Source: DATJLY01 sp963773665 (GTDB lineage: Bacteria; Pseudomonadota; Alphaproteobacteria; ATCC43930; CGMCC-115725). From it: DNA of 64,000 nt. Shown piece after piece: positions 26,784 to 34,204 of this stretch (positions within the stretch are counted from its first letter, which is position 1; the number at the start of each line of letters is the position of its first letter). The position numbers were made by a program, and so were the translations under genes. Below the pieces are notes generated by a model. That model was not told the DNA's origin, did not search any database, and was given only the letters and a program-made list of their open reading frames with translations. Where the stretch lies: positions 218,960-282,959 of the forward strand of contig CAVZBZ010000009.1 in the NCBI GenBank assembly GCA_963773665.1, given 5' to 3'.

Positions 26784-27800
26784 CTAATGTTCGGCGGCGC
26801 GTTCCTTCGCCGCGTCGTCGATCAGCGACAGGTCGGCATAGCGTTTGACGTCGAAGCCCTCTTTGAGGAATCCGAGCTCGACCTCGCGGTCAACGTCGTG
26901 CTGGACGGCATCGAGATTGGGCCTGAGATCGGGATCGCGATAATCGTCGGCCTTTGTGAAGAGCCAATCCTCGTAGGCCGCGACCGGCTGCTTCGTGAAG
27001 GCGGAGATGATGGCGAGCACTTCGGCGCGGTTCGCCGGGTCGTAGAACCAGCGCATCGCGCGCTGCGAATCGGCGAAGAAATCGACGAGCGCCGCGCGGT
27101 GCGCCGCGATGAAGGACTGGCGCGCCGCCATGATGGTGATGTCCTGCTCGCCCACCAGGTCCTTCATGGTGAAGAGGGTGCGCACATCGCCCGATTTCTC
27201 GGCCGTGAACGAGAACGGCGTCGTGAAGCAGCCGAGATCGATCTTGCCGCTCGTCAGCATGGCGAACATGTTGGGGAAATCGACCTCGACGATCTGATAG
27301 TCGCGCTTGTCCTCGAGCGCGTGGCGCCTCAAGCCGGAGCGGAGCGCCATGTCCATGGCGCCGCTGATGCTGTTGACGCCCAGCACCTTGCCCTTGAGAT
27401 CGTCGATCGTCTCGATCGCGCTGCCGCCGCGCACCATGTATTGCCGCGAATAATAGTCGCCGAAGCCGTCGCGCGTCGCATCGCCGATGATGCGGATGTC
27501 GTCCATCTGCGCCCGCTCGATGGTGAGCGCCAGGGCCGAAGGCGCATAGAGCGCCATCTGCAATTCGCCCGAGGCGAGCGCCGTGATCTGCGTGCCGCTG
27601 CCGCGGCTATAGACCGGCTCGACCGTGTAGCTCGTGCCGTCATGGCGCAGGATGTCGCGCTTCTGGTAGAGCACCGCCGGCAACTGTCCCGGCACCGCCG
27701 CCCAGGCGATGCGGATCGCGAGCGGCGCGTCGGCGCGCGCGAGGGACGTTGCGAGGATGAGGGAGAGTGCCGCCGCGGCGGCGCATCGCACCATATTCAT
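26784..27800 (-). CDS. NitT/TauT-type ABC substrate-binding protein (paralogue B)
   Basis: The 338-residue exported protein (signal about 1-23, ending LARA) lies 14 bases upstream of paralogue A in the same direction and shares its blocks, for example ITALASGELQMALYAP, LKGKVLGVNSISGAMD and ADSQRAMRWFYDPANRAEV. The pairwise similarity is obvious by eye. Divergence is spread over the ligand-facing segments, so the two may bind related but different compounds. It is first in the two-gene unit. No transmembrane partner is encoded in the neighbourhood. Confidence 0.85.
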   Translation of the reverse strand: MNMVRCAAAAALSLILATSLARADAPLAIRIAWAAVPGQLPAVLYQKRDILRHDGTSYTVEPVYSRGSGTQITALASGELQMALYAPSALALTIERAQMDDIRIIGDATRDGFGDYYSRQYMVRGGSAIETIDDLKGKVLGVNSISGAMDMALRSGLRRHALEDKRDYQIVEVDFPNMFAMLTSGKIDLGCFTTPFSFTAEKSGDVRTLFTMKDLVGEQDITIMAARQSFIAAHRAALVDFFADSQRAMRWFYDPANRAEVLAIISAFTKQPVAAYEDWLFTKADDYRDPDLRPNLDAVQHDVDREVELGFLKEGFDVKRYADLSLIDDAAKERAAEH

Positions 27801-27830
27801 GGCGCGAATTTAGCACAAATCCGCGGCAAA

Positions 27831-28169
27831 TCACGGCGGCAGGAAGTTCCCGAACGCGGCTGCGATGGTCTCCGGCGGCTCGCGGAAGCGCAGGCCCACG
27901 AACACGCCGCGCCGCCACACCGTCTCGGCCCGGAACGTGCCGAATTTCTCGACCACGAGCCCGACCGTGTCGGCGGGCGCCAGCGTCAAGGCCTCGCCGA
28001 GCGCGATTTTCGCGCCGCCGCACGAGAGGTCGATGACGAGGCATTCGGCGACGCCGCCGGCGGCAAGCCGCAAGGTCGCGATGAAGCTCACCCCGACGCG
28101 CGCGTGCCGGCGGCGCTCGGAGAGCGCGGCGGTCTGGGCCGGCTTGGCGGTTGCGGCGGTCGCATCCAT
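27831..28169 (-). CDS. PilZ domain protein
   Basis: The 112-residue single-domain protein shows both cyclic-di-GMP-binding motifs of PilZ: an arginine-rich RRRHARV segment (about residues 19-25) and DLSCGGAKI (a D/NxSxxG match) about 26 residues later. It probably binds c-di-GMP as a stand-alone effector in the cytoplasm. It is divergent from the rhomboid gene, with a spacer of about 78 bases that must hold both promoters. Confidence 0.85.
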   Translation of the reverse strand: MDATAATAKPAQTAALSERRRHARVGVSFIATLRLAAGGVAECLVIDLSCGGAKIALGEALTLAPADTVGLVVEKFGTFRAETVWRRGVFVGLRFREPPETIAAAFGNFLPP

Positions 28170-28247
28170 GGTGTGGGCGCGCCTTTTCCGGGGAAAGGCC
28201 GGAGCCTAGGCCGCAAAGTGTTGACCGACCGTTACCCGGCCGCAACG

Positions 28248-28874
28248 ATGGGCGCCGTGACGAGCGTGAACGCCGCGCCGCGGCAGCCCATGTTCAATCT
28301 ACCGCCGGCGACGAAGGCGCTGATCGTGGCGAACGTCGCCGTGTTCGCGATCATGCTCGTCCTGCCCGAGGCGCTCGACGAAAGCATCACCGGGCTCTTG
28401 GGCTTCGTTCCGGCGCGCTATGCGGCGCTCGATTTCTGGGCGCTCCTAGATCCGGTGACGTACCAGTTCATTCACGCGGGCTTTGCGCATATCGCCGTCA
28501 ACATGCTCGGCCTCGTCGCGTTCGGCGCGGGCGTCGAGCAGCGCCTCGGCCGCGCGCGCTTCATCGCGTTCTATCTCGTCTGCGGCGTCATTGGCGCCTT
28601 CACCGAATATGCGCTCGATCCCGCATCGGAAGACGTCATGGTCGGCGCCTCGGCGGCGATCAGCGGTCTCTTCGGCGGCATCCTGCGCTTCGCCGCGTTC
28701 CGGCGCGGCTTTTGGATGCTGATCGGACTGTGGCTCGTGATGAACATGGTCGCCGGCATTTCCGGCATCGGCGCCGGGGGCGAGCCGGTCGCGTGGGTGG
28801 CGCATATCGGCGGCTTCGCCGCGGGCCTCGCGCTCTATCCGCTGCTGGTGCGGCGCGAATTCCGCGGCAAGTGA
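28248..28874 (+). CDS. Rhomboid family intramembrane serine protease
   Basis: The 208-residue membrane protein has about six segments. HAGFAHIAVNM supplies the conserved histidine/asparagine of the second segment, GASAAISGLFG carries the candidate catalytic serine, and WVAHIGGFAAG carries the catalytic histidine. The usual GASG motif reads GASA here; GxSx is still satisfied. The ATG at 28248 is used; the long frame upstream is antisense to paralogue B and not coding. It is expected in the inner membrane, cutting transmembrane segments of unknown substrates. Confidence 0.85.
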   Translation: MGAVTSVNAAPRQPMFNLPPATKALIVANVAVFAIMLVLPEALDESITGLLGFVPARYAALDFWALLDPVTYQFIHAGFAHIAVNMLGLVAFGAGVEQRLGRARFIAFYLVCGVIGAFTEYALDPASEDVMVGASAAISGLFGGILRFAAFRRGFWMLIGLWLVMNMVAGISGIGAGGEPVAWVAHIGGFAAGLALYPLLVRREFRGK

Positions 28875-28906
28875 CAGGGGCCGCGGCGCTCGGCTAGAGT
28901 CCGGCG

Positions 28907-30103
28907 ATGGACGAGGCTCGCGGCAAGATTCCGTCTGCGGCGCGCGCGGCGATGGAGCGGCTCAACGACGAGGCGCGCCCGTTCAACATCTGGCTGCGCA
29001 CCGAGGCGAACGCGCCGGCGCAGCGCCCATGGTTCCGCGATTACGGCAATGACGCGCAGGCTCCGCTCGCGGCGGGTCGCGTTGCCGCGGGGCAGATGAA
29101 GGCCGCCCCTTGTCTCTGGCGCTGGCGCGAGATCGCGCCTTATCTCACGCGCATCGCCGAAATCGCGAAAGACGCCGATGTGCCGCCCATCGAATTCGCC
29201 GACCGGCAGCAATTCCTCCTCACCAATCCCGGGCTCGGCGGCAGGCTCCAGGTGTCGAGCGTCATCCGCTGCGCCCTCTCGATCTACAATCCGGGCGACG
29301 TGGCCCCGGTGCATCGCCACACGCCCAACGCAAGCCGCACGATCCTCTCGGCGAAGGGCGGCTACACCACGATCGAGGGCGAACGGTGCGCGGCCGTGCG
29401 CGGCGACCTGATCTTCACGCCCGCAGGCACCTGGCACGATCACGGCAACGAGGATGGCGAGCCTGTGATCTGGGCCGACATTCTCGACTGGCCGCTGGTC
29501 GAGTATCTCGATTGCGGCTGGCTCGACGACGCTTTCCCGGGCGAGCGCGAGGACAACGCGCGCGCCCAGAAAGTGCGCGAGGCGCCGCGCTATTCCGAGC
29601 GGCACTTCGGCGCGGGCGGCATGGTGCCGAGTTTTGCCCCCGAGCATCGCGGCCCGTGGGCTGGCGGCACGCCGATGCTGCACTACCGCGGCGACGCGAT
29701 TCGCGCTTCGCTCGAGGAGCTGCGCGTCGAGGAGGGCGATCCCTACGAGGGCGTGCGGCTGCGCTTCGTCAATCCGGCGAACGGCGCCTCCGTGTTCCCG
29801 ACGCTCGATTATTCGGCGCAGCTTCTCCGCCCGGGCGAGGCGACGCGCTGGAAGCGCGAGACCGCGAGCACGCTCTATTGCGCGATGGCCGGGAGCGGCA
29901 CGACCGAAGCGGGCGGCACGCGGCTTCAATGGCAGGAGAACGATTTCTTCGTCGTGCCGAATTTCCTGTGGCGCCGGCACGTCAACGAAGGCGCGGGCGA
30001 TGCCGTCCTCTATGCCGTGTCCGACGCGCCGCTCCTGCAAAAGATCGGCCAATACCGCGGCCAGGGCCGCACGCAAGGCGGCAGCGTCGTGGAGTTGGCG
30101 TGA
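28907..30103 (+). CDS. Gentisate 1,2-dioxygenase-like bicupin
   Basis: The 398-residue protein has two cupin domains. The N-terminal one holds the iron-binding HRHTPNASR motif (about residues 143-151) and a later TWHDHGN histidine pair, as in gentisate/1-hydroxy-2-naphthoate dioxygenases; the second cupin is degenerate. Such enzymes open the aromatic ring of gentisate with oxygen. No maleylpyruvate isomerase or hydrolase is adjacent. Instead it is coupled to a small AtzG-like protein and an amidase through overlapping start and stop codons, so the ring cleaved may be released from an amide. Confidence 0.8.
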   Translation: MDEARGKIPSAARAAMERLNDEARPFNIWLRTEANAPAQRPWFRDYGNDAQAPLAAGRVAAGQMKAAPCLWRWREIAPYLTRIAEIAKDADVPPIEFADRQQFLLTNPGLGGRLQVSSVIRCALSIYNPGDVAPVHRHTPNASRTILSAKGGYTTIEGERCAAVRGDLIFTPAGTWHDHGNEDGEPVIWADILDWPLVEYLDCGWLDDAFPGEREDNARAQKVREAPRYSERHFGAGGMVPSFAPEHRGPWAGGTPMLHYRGDAIRASLEELRVEEGDPYEGVRLRFVNPANGASVFPTLDYSAQLLRPGEATRWKRETASTLYCAMAGSGTTEAGGTRLQWQENDFFVVPNFLWRRHVNEGAGDAVLYAVSDAPLLQKIGQYRGQGRTQGGSVVELA

Positions 30104-30297
30104 GGCAGGCCCGGATCACGCGCGCCGAGTTCGATACGCTGGTGGCGCGCGCCGGGCTCGAGCTTTCGGAGGACCGGAAGGCGGAGCTGCATCGCGCCTA
30201 TGCCAGCCTCGAAATGCTGATCGAGCGGCTGCGCGCGCCGTTGCCGCCCGAGGCCGAGCCCGCGACCATCTACGCCATCCCCCGGGACGCACAGTGA
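30100..30297 (+). CDS. Small AtzG-like amidase partner
   Basis: The 65-residue helical protein starts at a GTG that overlaps the dioxygenase stop (GTGA) and ends in a TGA that overlaps the amidase start. The core (LSEDRKAELHRAYASLEMLIERLRAP) resembles AtzG/DUF4089 and, more distantly, GatC, which wrap around amidase-signature enzymes as a stabilising subunit. The strict coupling to an amidase supports that role. It is easily missed because of its length and GTG start. Confidence 0.65.
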   Translation: MRQARITRAEFDTLVARAGLELSEDRKAELHRAYASLEMLIERLRAPLPPEAEPATIYAIPRDAQ

Positions 30298-31688
30298 GCA
30301 CGGAATTCTGGACGATCGCCGAGGCGGCGTCGCTCATCGCGCAGCGCAAGCTCTCGCCGGTCGAGCTGACGCGCGCCTGCCTCGACCGGATCGAGCGGCT
30401 CGACGGCGCGCTCCACGCCTTCCTGCATCTCGACGCCGGCCGCGCCTTGGAGAAGGCCCGCGCGGCCGAAGCGGCGATCCAAAAGGACGGCCCGCGCGGA
30501 AAGCTGCACGGCATCCCGATCGGCCTGAAGGACATCTACGACACCAAGGACATGCCGACGACGGCGCATTCGCGCCAACTCGAAGGCCGCATGCCGGAGC
30601 GCGATGCGACCTGCACCCGGCGCCTTGCGGATGCGGGAACCGTGCTGCTCGGCAAGCTTGCGACGCACGAATTCGCGTTCGGCGGCCCGTCCTTCGACCT
30701 GCCGTGGCCGCCCGCGCGCAATCCGTGGAATCCCGACCACTTCACCGGCGGCTCGTCGAGCGGGACGGGTGCGGCGGTTGCGTCCGGCATGATCCTGGGC
30801 GGCATGGGCTCCGACACCGGCGGCTCGATCCGGCTGCCGGCGGCGCTGTGCGGCCTCGCCGGGCTGAAGCCGACCTACGGGCTCGTGCCGCGCACCGGCG
30901 TCATTCCGCTCGCCTGGTCGCTCGACCATGCCGGGCCGATGGCGTGGAATGTGGAGGATTGCGCCATCCTGCTGCAAGGCGTCGCGGGCTTCGACGCGCA
31001 GGATCCGGCGAGCGCCGATCGCCCCGTGCCGGATTTCTCGGCGCATCTCGGCGCCGGCGCGCGCGGCTTGCGCATCGGCGTCGTGCGCGATTTCCACGAG
31101 CGCGAGAACCCGGTCAACGAGGCGACGCGGCGCGGCCTCGAAGGCGCCATCGACTTCTTCCGCCGCGAGGGCGCCGAGATAAGCGACGTGAAATTGTCGC
31201 CGCTGATCGATTGGCGCGCCTGCGGCCTCGTCATCCTGCTCGCCGAGGGCTTTGCCGTGCATGCGGAATGGATGCGCACGAGCATGGAGAAATATGGCGA
31301 GCTGCTGCGCGACCGGCTCGTCCTGGGCGCGCTCATCGGCGCTTCCGACTACGTCCAGGCGCAGCGCCGCCGGCGCGTATTGACCGGCGAGATGACGCGC
31401 GCGATGCAAAGCCTCGACATCCTGCTTACGGCGACCGTGCCGGCCGAGGCGCCGCGTATCGACCGCGTGCCGAAATGGGGCATCGTCGAGCAGCCGAATT
31501 TCACCTCGGCCTGCAACGTCACGGGCTTCCCGGCGCTGTCGCTGTGCACCGGCTTCGGCGACAGCGGCCTGCCGCTCGCCATGCAATTGATCGCCAAGCC
31601 GTTCGACGAGCAGACTCTGCTGCGCGCCGGCCACGCGTACGAGCGCGCCATGTCCTGGCGCGCGCGCCGCCCGGCGATCGCGCAATAA
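30294..31688 (+). CDS. Amidase-signature family amidase
   Basis: The 464-residue enzyme has the complete Ser-cisSer-Lys triad: Lys in GIPIGLKDIYD, cis-Ser in GGSSSGTGAAVASG and the nucleophile in GSDTGGSIRLPA. It starts at the GTG at 30294, which overlaps the AtzG-like stop. Such enzymes hydrolyse amides, including carboxybiuret (AtzE) and aromatic amides. With the dioxygenase and AtzG-like protein it forms a three-gene catabolic operon. It is followed by a dispersed palindrome. Confidence 0.88.
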   Translation: MSTEFWTIAEAASLIAQRKLSPVELTRACLDRIERLDGALHAFLHLDAGRALEKARAAEAAIQKDGPRGKLHGIPIGLKDIYDTKDMPTTAHSRQLEGRMPERDATCTRRLADAGTVLLGKLATHEFAFGGPSFDLPWPPARNPWNPDHFTGGSSSGTGAAVASGMILGGMGSDTGGSIRLPAALCGLAGLKPTYGLVPRTGVIPLAWSLDHAGPMAWNVEDCAILLQGVAGFDAQDPASADRPVPDFSAHLGAGARGLRIGVVRDFHERENPVNEATRRGLEGAIDFFRREGAEISDVKLSPLIDWRACGLVILLAEGFAVHAEWMRTSMEKYGELLRDRLVLGALIGASDYVQAQRRRRVLTGEMTRAMQSLDILLTATVPAEAPRIDRVPKWGIVEQPNFTSACNVTGFPALSLCTGFGDSGLPLAMQLIAKPFDEQTLLRAGHAYERAMSWRARRPAIAQ

Positions 31689-31711
31689 AGTTTCTCGCGC
31701 GAATCCCTCCC

Positions 31712-31789
31712 CGTCGCCCCCGCGCAAGCGGGGGTCCAGGGCCGATGCACGTCACTTCCCCTCGGTCCCCGCTTGCACGGGGACGACGG
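31712..31789. repeat. CGTCGCCCCCGC-family palindrome, copy 1
   Basis: The left half (CGTCGCCCCCGC followed by AAGCGGGGG) and right half (GGTCCCCGCTTGC followed by GGGGACGACGG) each form a small hairpin, and the two halves pair with each other. A near-identical copy is at 44430-44508. It lies between the convergent amidase gene and the 31.8-kb hypothetical gene and may act in termination. Confidence 0.85.
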
Positions 31790-31790
31790 T

Positions 31791-32486
31791 TCAGGTTGGC
31801 AATGCCATTACCGGCGCACCCTTCGGGCGGCAGCTTTCCTGGATGATGCGCACGCGCTCCAATCGCTCGGCCTCGCGCCGCGCGATGATTTCCTGCGGCG
31901 AGACCGGTTCGTCGTCGTCATCATCGGGAAATTGGCTTCGTTCGGCAGAGTCCTCGGGCGCGGGCGCGGGGGCGGGTGGGGCGAATTGGCTTCGTTCGGC
32001 GATTTCGCCCGCGCACTCGGGCAGCTCGCCGGCAAGGCGCATCTTCTGGCGCTCGCGCAGCATCTTCATGGCGCGCTCGAAGGCGCGGTCGATGGTCGCT
32101 TCGTAGCGCGCGAGCGCGGTCAGCTCGGCCGGGACCACGTCGAGCGGCGGCTCGGGCAGGCCGGCCTCGCTGGCGACCAGGCTCGCCTCGGCCATCAGGA
32201 GCTCCGCCTCGATCCGGGCGACCCGCTCGAGCCGCCAGGCGAGGATGGTGATGCGCTGAACCAGCGCCTCCTCGAAGGCGCCGCCGGGCGCCAGGTCCTG
32301 GCGCAGATCGGCGGCGAAGGCGGCGAAATCCGCCGCGTCCTCGCCGGGCGCCACGACAAGCGTACGCGCGGCCAGGCCATGGCGCAGCGCGTTGCGCCGC
32401 GACGCTTCCTTTCCGGCCTCGGTCCGGGGGCCGGTGCTGTGCTGGGAATTGCGGCGGTTGGCTTCGATCTGTGCTTCGGTGGTCAT
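31791..32486 (-). CDS. Conserved hypothetical protein with RRNALRHGL motif and ERSQF repeats
   Basis: The 231-residue protein starts at the ATG at 32486 after a strong GAGGAGGT ribosome site. The N-terminus has the motif ANRRNSQHSTGPRTEAGK followed by RRNALRHGLAA, seen in a group of unknown alphaproteobacterial proteins. A helical, Glu/Arg-rich middle follows. The C-terminal part carries AERSQF twice, 18 residues apart, encoded by a 16-base direct repeat (31930-31945 and 31984-31999), then an acidic DDDDDE run. No enzymatic domain is recognised. It has a consensus-like promoter in an AT-rich island, unlike its neighbours. Confidence 0.65.
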   Translation of the reverse strand: MTTEAQIEANRRNSQHSTGPRTEAGKEASRRNALRHGLAARTLVVAPGEDAADFAAFAADLRQDLAPGGAFEEALVQRITILAWRLERVARIEAELLMAEASLVASEAGLPEPPLDVVPAELTALARYEATIDRAFERAMKMLRERQKMRLAGELPECAGEIAERSQFAPPAPAPAPEDSAERSQFPDDDDDEPVSPQEIIARREAERLERVRIIQESCRPKGAPVMALPT

Positions 32487-32514
32487 GGGAACCTCCTCGA
32501 TTGCATGTACGCGC

Positions 32515-32557
32515 ATTATACTACAAAATACGTACATAAATCAAGGAAAATACGTAC
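32515..32557 (-). promoter_or_regulatory. Sigma-70-type promoter with duplicated GTACGTATTTT sites
   Basis: Reading on the minus strand, TTGATT (32544-32539) and TATAAT (32520-32515) are separated by 18 bases, and the ATG lies about 29 bases downstream. Two copies of GTACGTATTTT (complement of 32525-32535 and 32547-32557) lie 22 bases apart, two helical turns. One lies inside the promoter spacer and one just upstream, as expected of a regulated promoter. Confidence 0.65.
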
Positions 32558-32561
32558 GGCC

Positions 32562-33500
32562 TCAGCGCCAGTCGTCGAGCGCCCAGTCGTCCGGCCCGTC
32601 ATAGGCGGGAGCATGCGGCCGGTGCATCGCCACGCCCGGAATCTCGATGCGGAATCCCAGCTCCACCAGCGTGCGATAGGCGCCGATCCGGCCGGTCGAG
32701 ACGCACGCCACGAGCTTGGCGACGCCGCGCGAGACGGCGAAATTCTCGCACGCGGCGACAAGGCGGCGGAGGCGCTCGTCGGCGCCGGCGCCGCCACGCA
32801 CGGTCGCGAACTTCACCGAAACCTGTTTCGAGCCGCCTTCGCTGCCGGGGCCGCAATGGCAGACGGCGAAGCCCGCGACGTGGCTGCCTTCGACCAGCGC
32901 CACCACGTCGCCGATGCCGCGCTCAAGCACCACCGCGATCTCGCGGCCGAGATCGAGGCCGGGATAAAGCGCGCCGGCAAGCTCGCGGCATGACGCGGCA
33001 AGCGGCTCGCGGTCGCGCGACGAGGCGAGCGAAACGGCATCCGCCGCAGGCGCCGCCGCGACGGGCTTGCCCATGACCGGAAAGAGATGGCGCGGCCAGA
33101 AATCGAAATCCTGATAGAGCCGCAGGTGCATGGCGCTTTGCGGGAAGGTGAAAAGCCCGGCGAGCGGCGCGTTCCAGCGCGCGAAAATATCGAGCGCGGC
33201 GGCGACGAGGCGGCGCGCGAGCCCTTTCCGCCACAGCTCCGGCACGATCGCGACCGGGCCGAGCACGCCGAGGCTTCCCCAGTTGCTGGCGAAGCTCAAT
33301 CCGACGATAGCGCCATCACGGCACGCGACGGTGCCGCCATCGGGATAGGCCGCAAGCCGCGGCTCGAACAATGCCGCGTCGCCGCGAAACTGCATCGGAT
33401 CGGCGAGCCCGAACCAGGTGCCGAACGCCAGGCGAAAGACGCGGTCCGCCGCGGCGAGGTCGTCCTCGCGCATCGGCCGCAGCGTGATGTCGTCGGTCAT
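32562..33500 (-). CDS. GNAT-family N-acetyltransferase (two-domain)
   Basis: The 312-residue protein has an N-terminal GNAT domain (about 5-140) with the acetyl-CoA loop ELWRKGLARRLVAAALD and a strand VGLSFASNWG. A second, GNAT-like half runs to the C-terminus (DVVALVEGSHVAGFAVCH; VSTGRIGAYRTLVELGF). The tandem arrangement is typical of N-acetyltransferases whose acceptor is unknown. It lies alone, divergent from the Lrp-type regulator, with a perfect hairpin in the spacer. Confidence 0.8.
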   Translation of the reverse strand: MTDDITLRPMREDDLAAADRVFRLAFGTWFGLADPMQFRGDAALFEPRLAAYPDGGTVACRDGAIVGLSFASNWGSLGVLGPVAIVPELWRKGLARRLVAAALDIFARWNAPLAGLFTFPQSAMHLRLYQDFDFWPRHLFPVMGKPVAAAPAADAVSLASSRDREPLAASCRELAGALYPGLDLGREIAVVLERGIGDVVALVEGSHVAGFAVCHCGPGSEGGSKQVSVKFATVRGGAGADERLRRLVAACENFAVSRGVAKLVACVSTGRIGAYRTLVELGFRIEIPGVAMHRPHAPAYDGPDDWALDDWR

Positions 33501-33523
33501 GGCGGCACTTTAGCACCGCCCGC

Positions 33524-33550
33524 TCATGCGCGGGACGAGCCCGCGCATGA
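33524..33550. repeat. Perfect 11-bp inverted repeat (TCATGCGCGGG)
   Basis: TCATGCGCGGG at 33524-33534 and its exact complement at 33540-33550 flank the 5-base loop ACGAG. This is the short form of the repeat at 8566-8661. It lies in the divergent spacer between the GNAT and Lrp-type genes. Confidence 0.85.
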
Positions 33551-33597
33551 CGGCGGGGAGGATGGCGCGGGGACGACGATCTTTGTACCCTCGCCCG

Positions 33598-34095
33598 ATG
33601 CCGACAGCACGGCGGCCGCGCGGGCTCGATGCGATCAACGTCAAGATCCTGGCGGCGCTGCAGCGCGACGGGCGCATGACGTACGACGCGCTGGCGGGCC
33701 GGGTCGGCCTGACGCCGCGCCCCTGCCTCGAGCGCGTGCGGCGGCTGATGCAGGCCGGCATCCTGACCGGATTCCAGGCGACGATCGATGTCGATCGCCT
33801 GTCGCGGCCGGTGACGGTGATCTCGGAGATCGCGCTCGACAGCGGCGCGCGGCGCGACCAGGTCGAGCGCCGCCTCAAAACCATCGACGAGATCGTCGAA
33901 TGCTGGGAGGTGAGCGGCGCGTTCGACTATGTCGCGCGCATCGTCGCCGCCGATCTCGGCCGCTACGAGGAGCTGACGTCCGAACTGCTCGACGCGGGCC
34001 TCGGCGTCGGCCGCATCGTCAGCCACGTCGTGCTGCGGGCGGTGCGCCGATTCGCGGGATACCCGGCGCCGCTCCTCGCGCCGCGCAGCAGATAG
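33598..34095 (+). CDS. Lrp/AsnC-family transcriptional regulator
   Basis: The 165-residue protein has an N-terminal winged helix-turn-helix (LDAINVKILAALQRDGR, then LAGRVGLTPRPCLERVRRL) and a C-terminal RAM/ligand domain (VIECWEVSGAFDYVARIV-type strand). Start at the ATG at 33598. It precedes rocD and a DDAH-like gene in the same direction and probably controls them in response to arginine or ornithine. A nested dyad overlaps its stop codon. Confidence 0.9.
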   Translation: MPTARRPRGLDAINVKILAALQRDGRMTYDALAGRVGLTPRPCLERVRRLMQAGILTGFQATIDVDRLSRPVTVISEIALDSGARRDQVERRLKTIDEIVECWEVSGAFDYVARIVAADLGRYEELTSELLDAGLGVGRIVSHVVLRAVRRFAGYPAPLLAPRSR

Positions 34096-34132
34096 TTGCC
34101 GGAATAATCTACATATTCGACAGAATCTGCTG
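34086..34132. promoter_or_regulatory. Nested dyad between the Lrp-type regulator and rocD
   Basis: CAGCAGAT (34086-34093) and its complement ATCTGCTG (34125-34132) enclose a second dyad, GAATA (34102-34106) and TATTC (34114-34118). The two dyads are centred within one base of each other. The stretch is AT-rich in a GC-rich context and lies about 75-120 bases before rocD. It is a good candidate operator for the adjacent Lrp/AsnC protein. Confidence 0.5.
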
Positions 34133-34204
34133 TTTGGGCCCCGGACTTCGACACCTCGGGCGGCGTTAGACGAGCGATGATGTGCGCATTGCGAGAGGTG
34201 CGCC

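Noticed and set aside
31773..32993. A 406-codon plus-strand open frame opposite the RRNALRHGL protein and the GNAT gene
   Set aside because: It lies antisense to two better-supported genes and crosses the strong minus-strand promoter; its translation has no recognisable domain.
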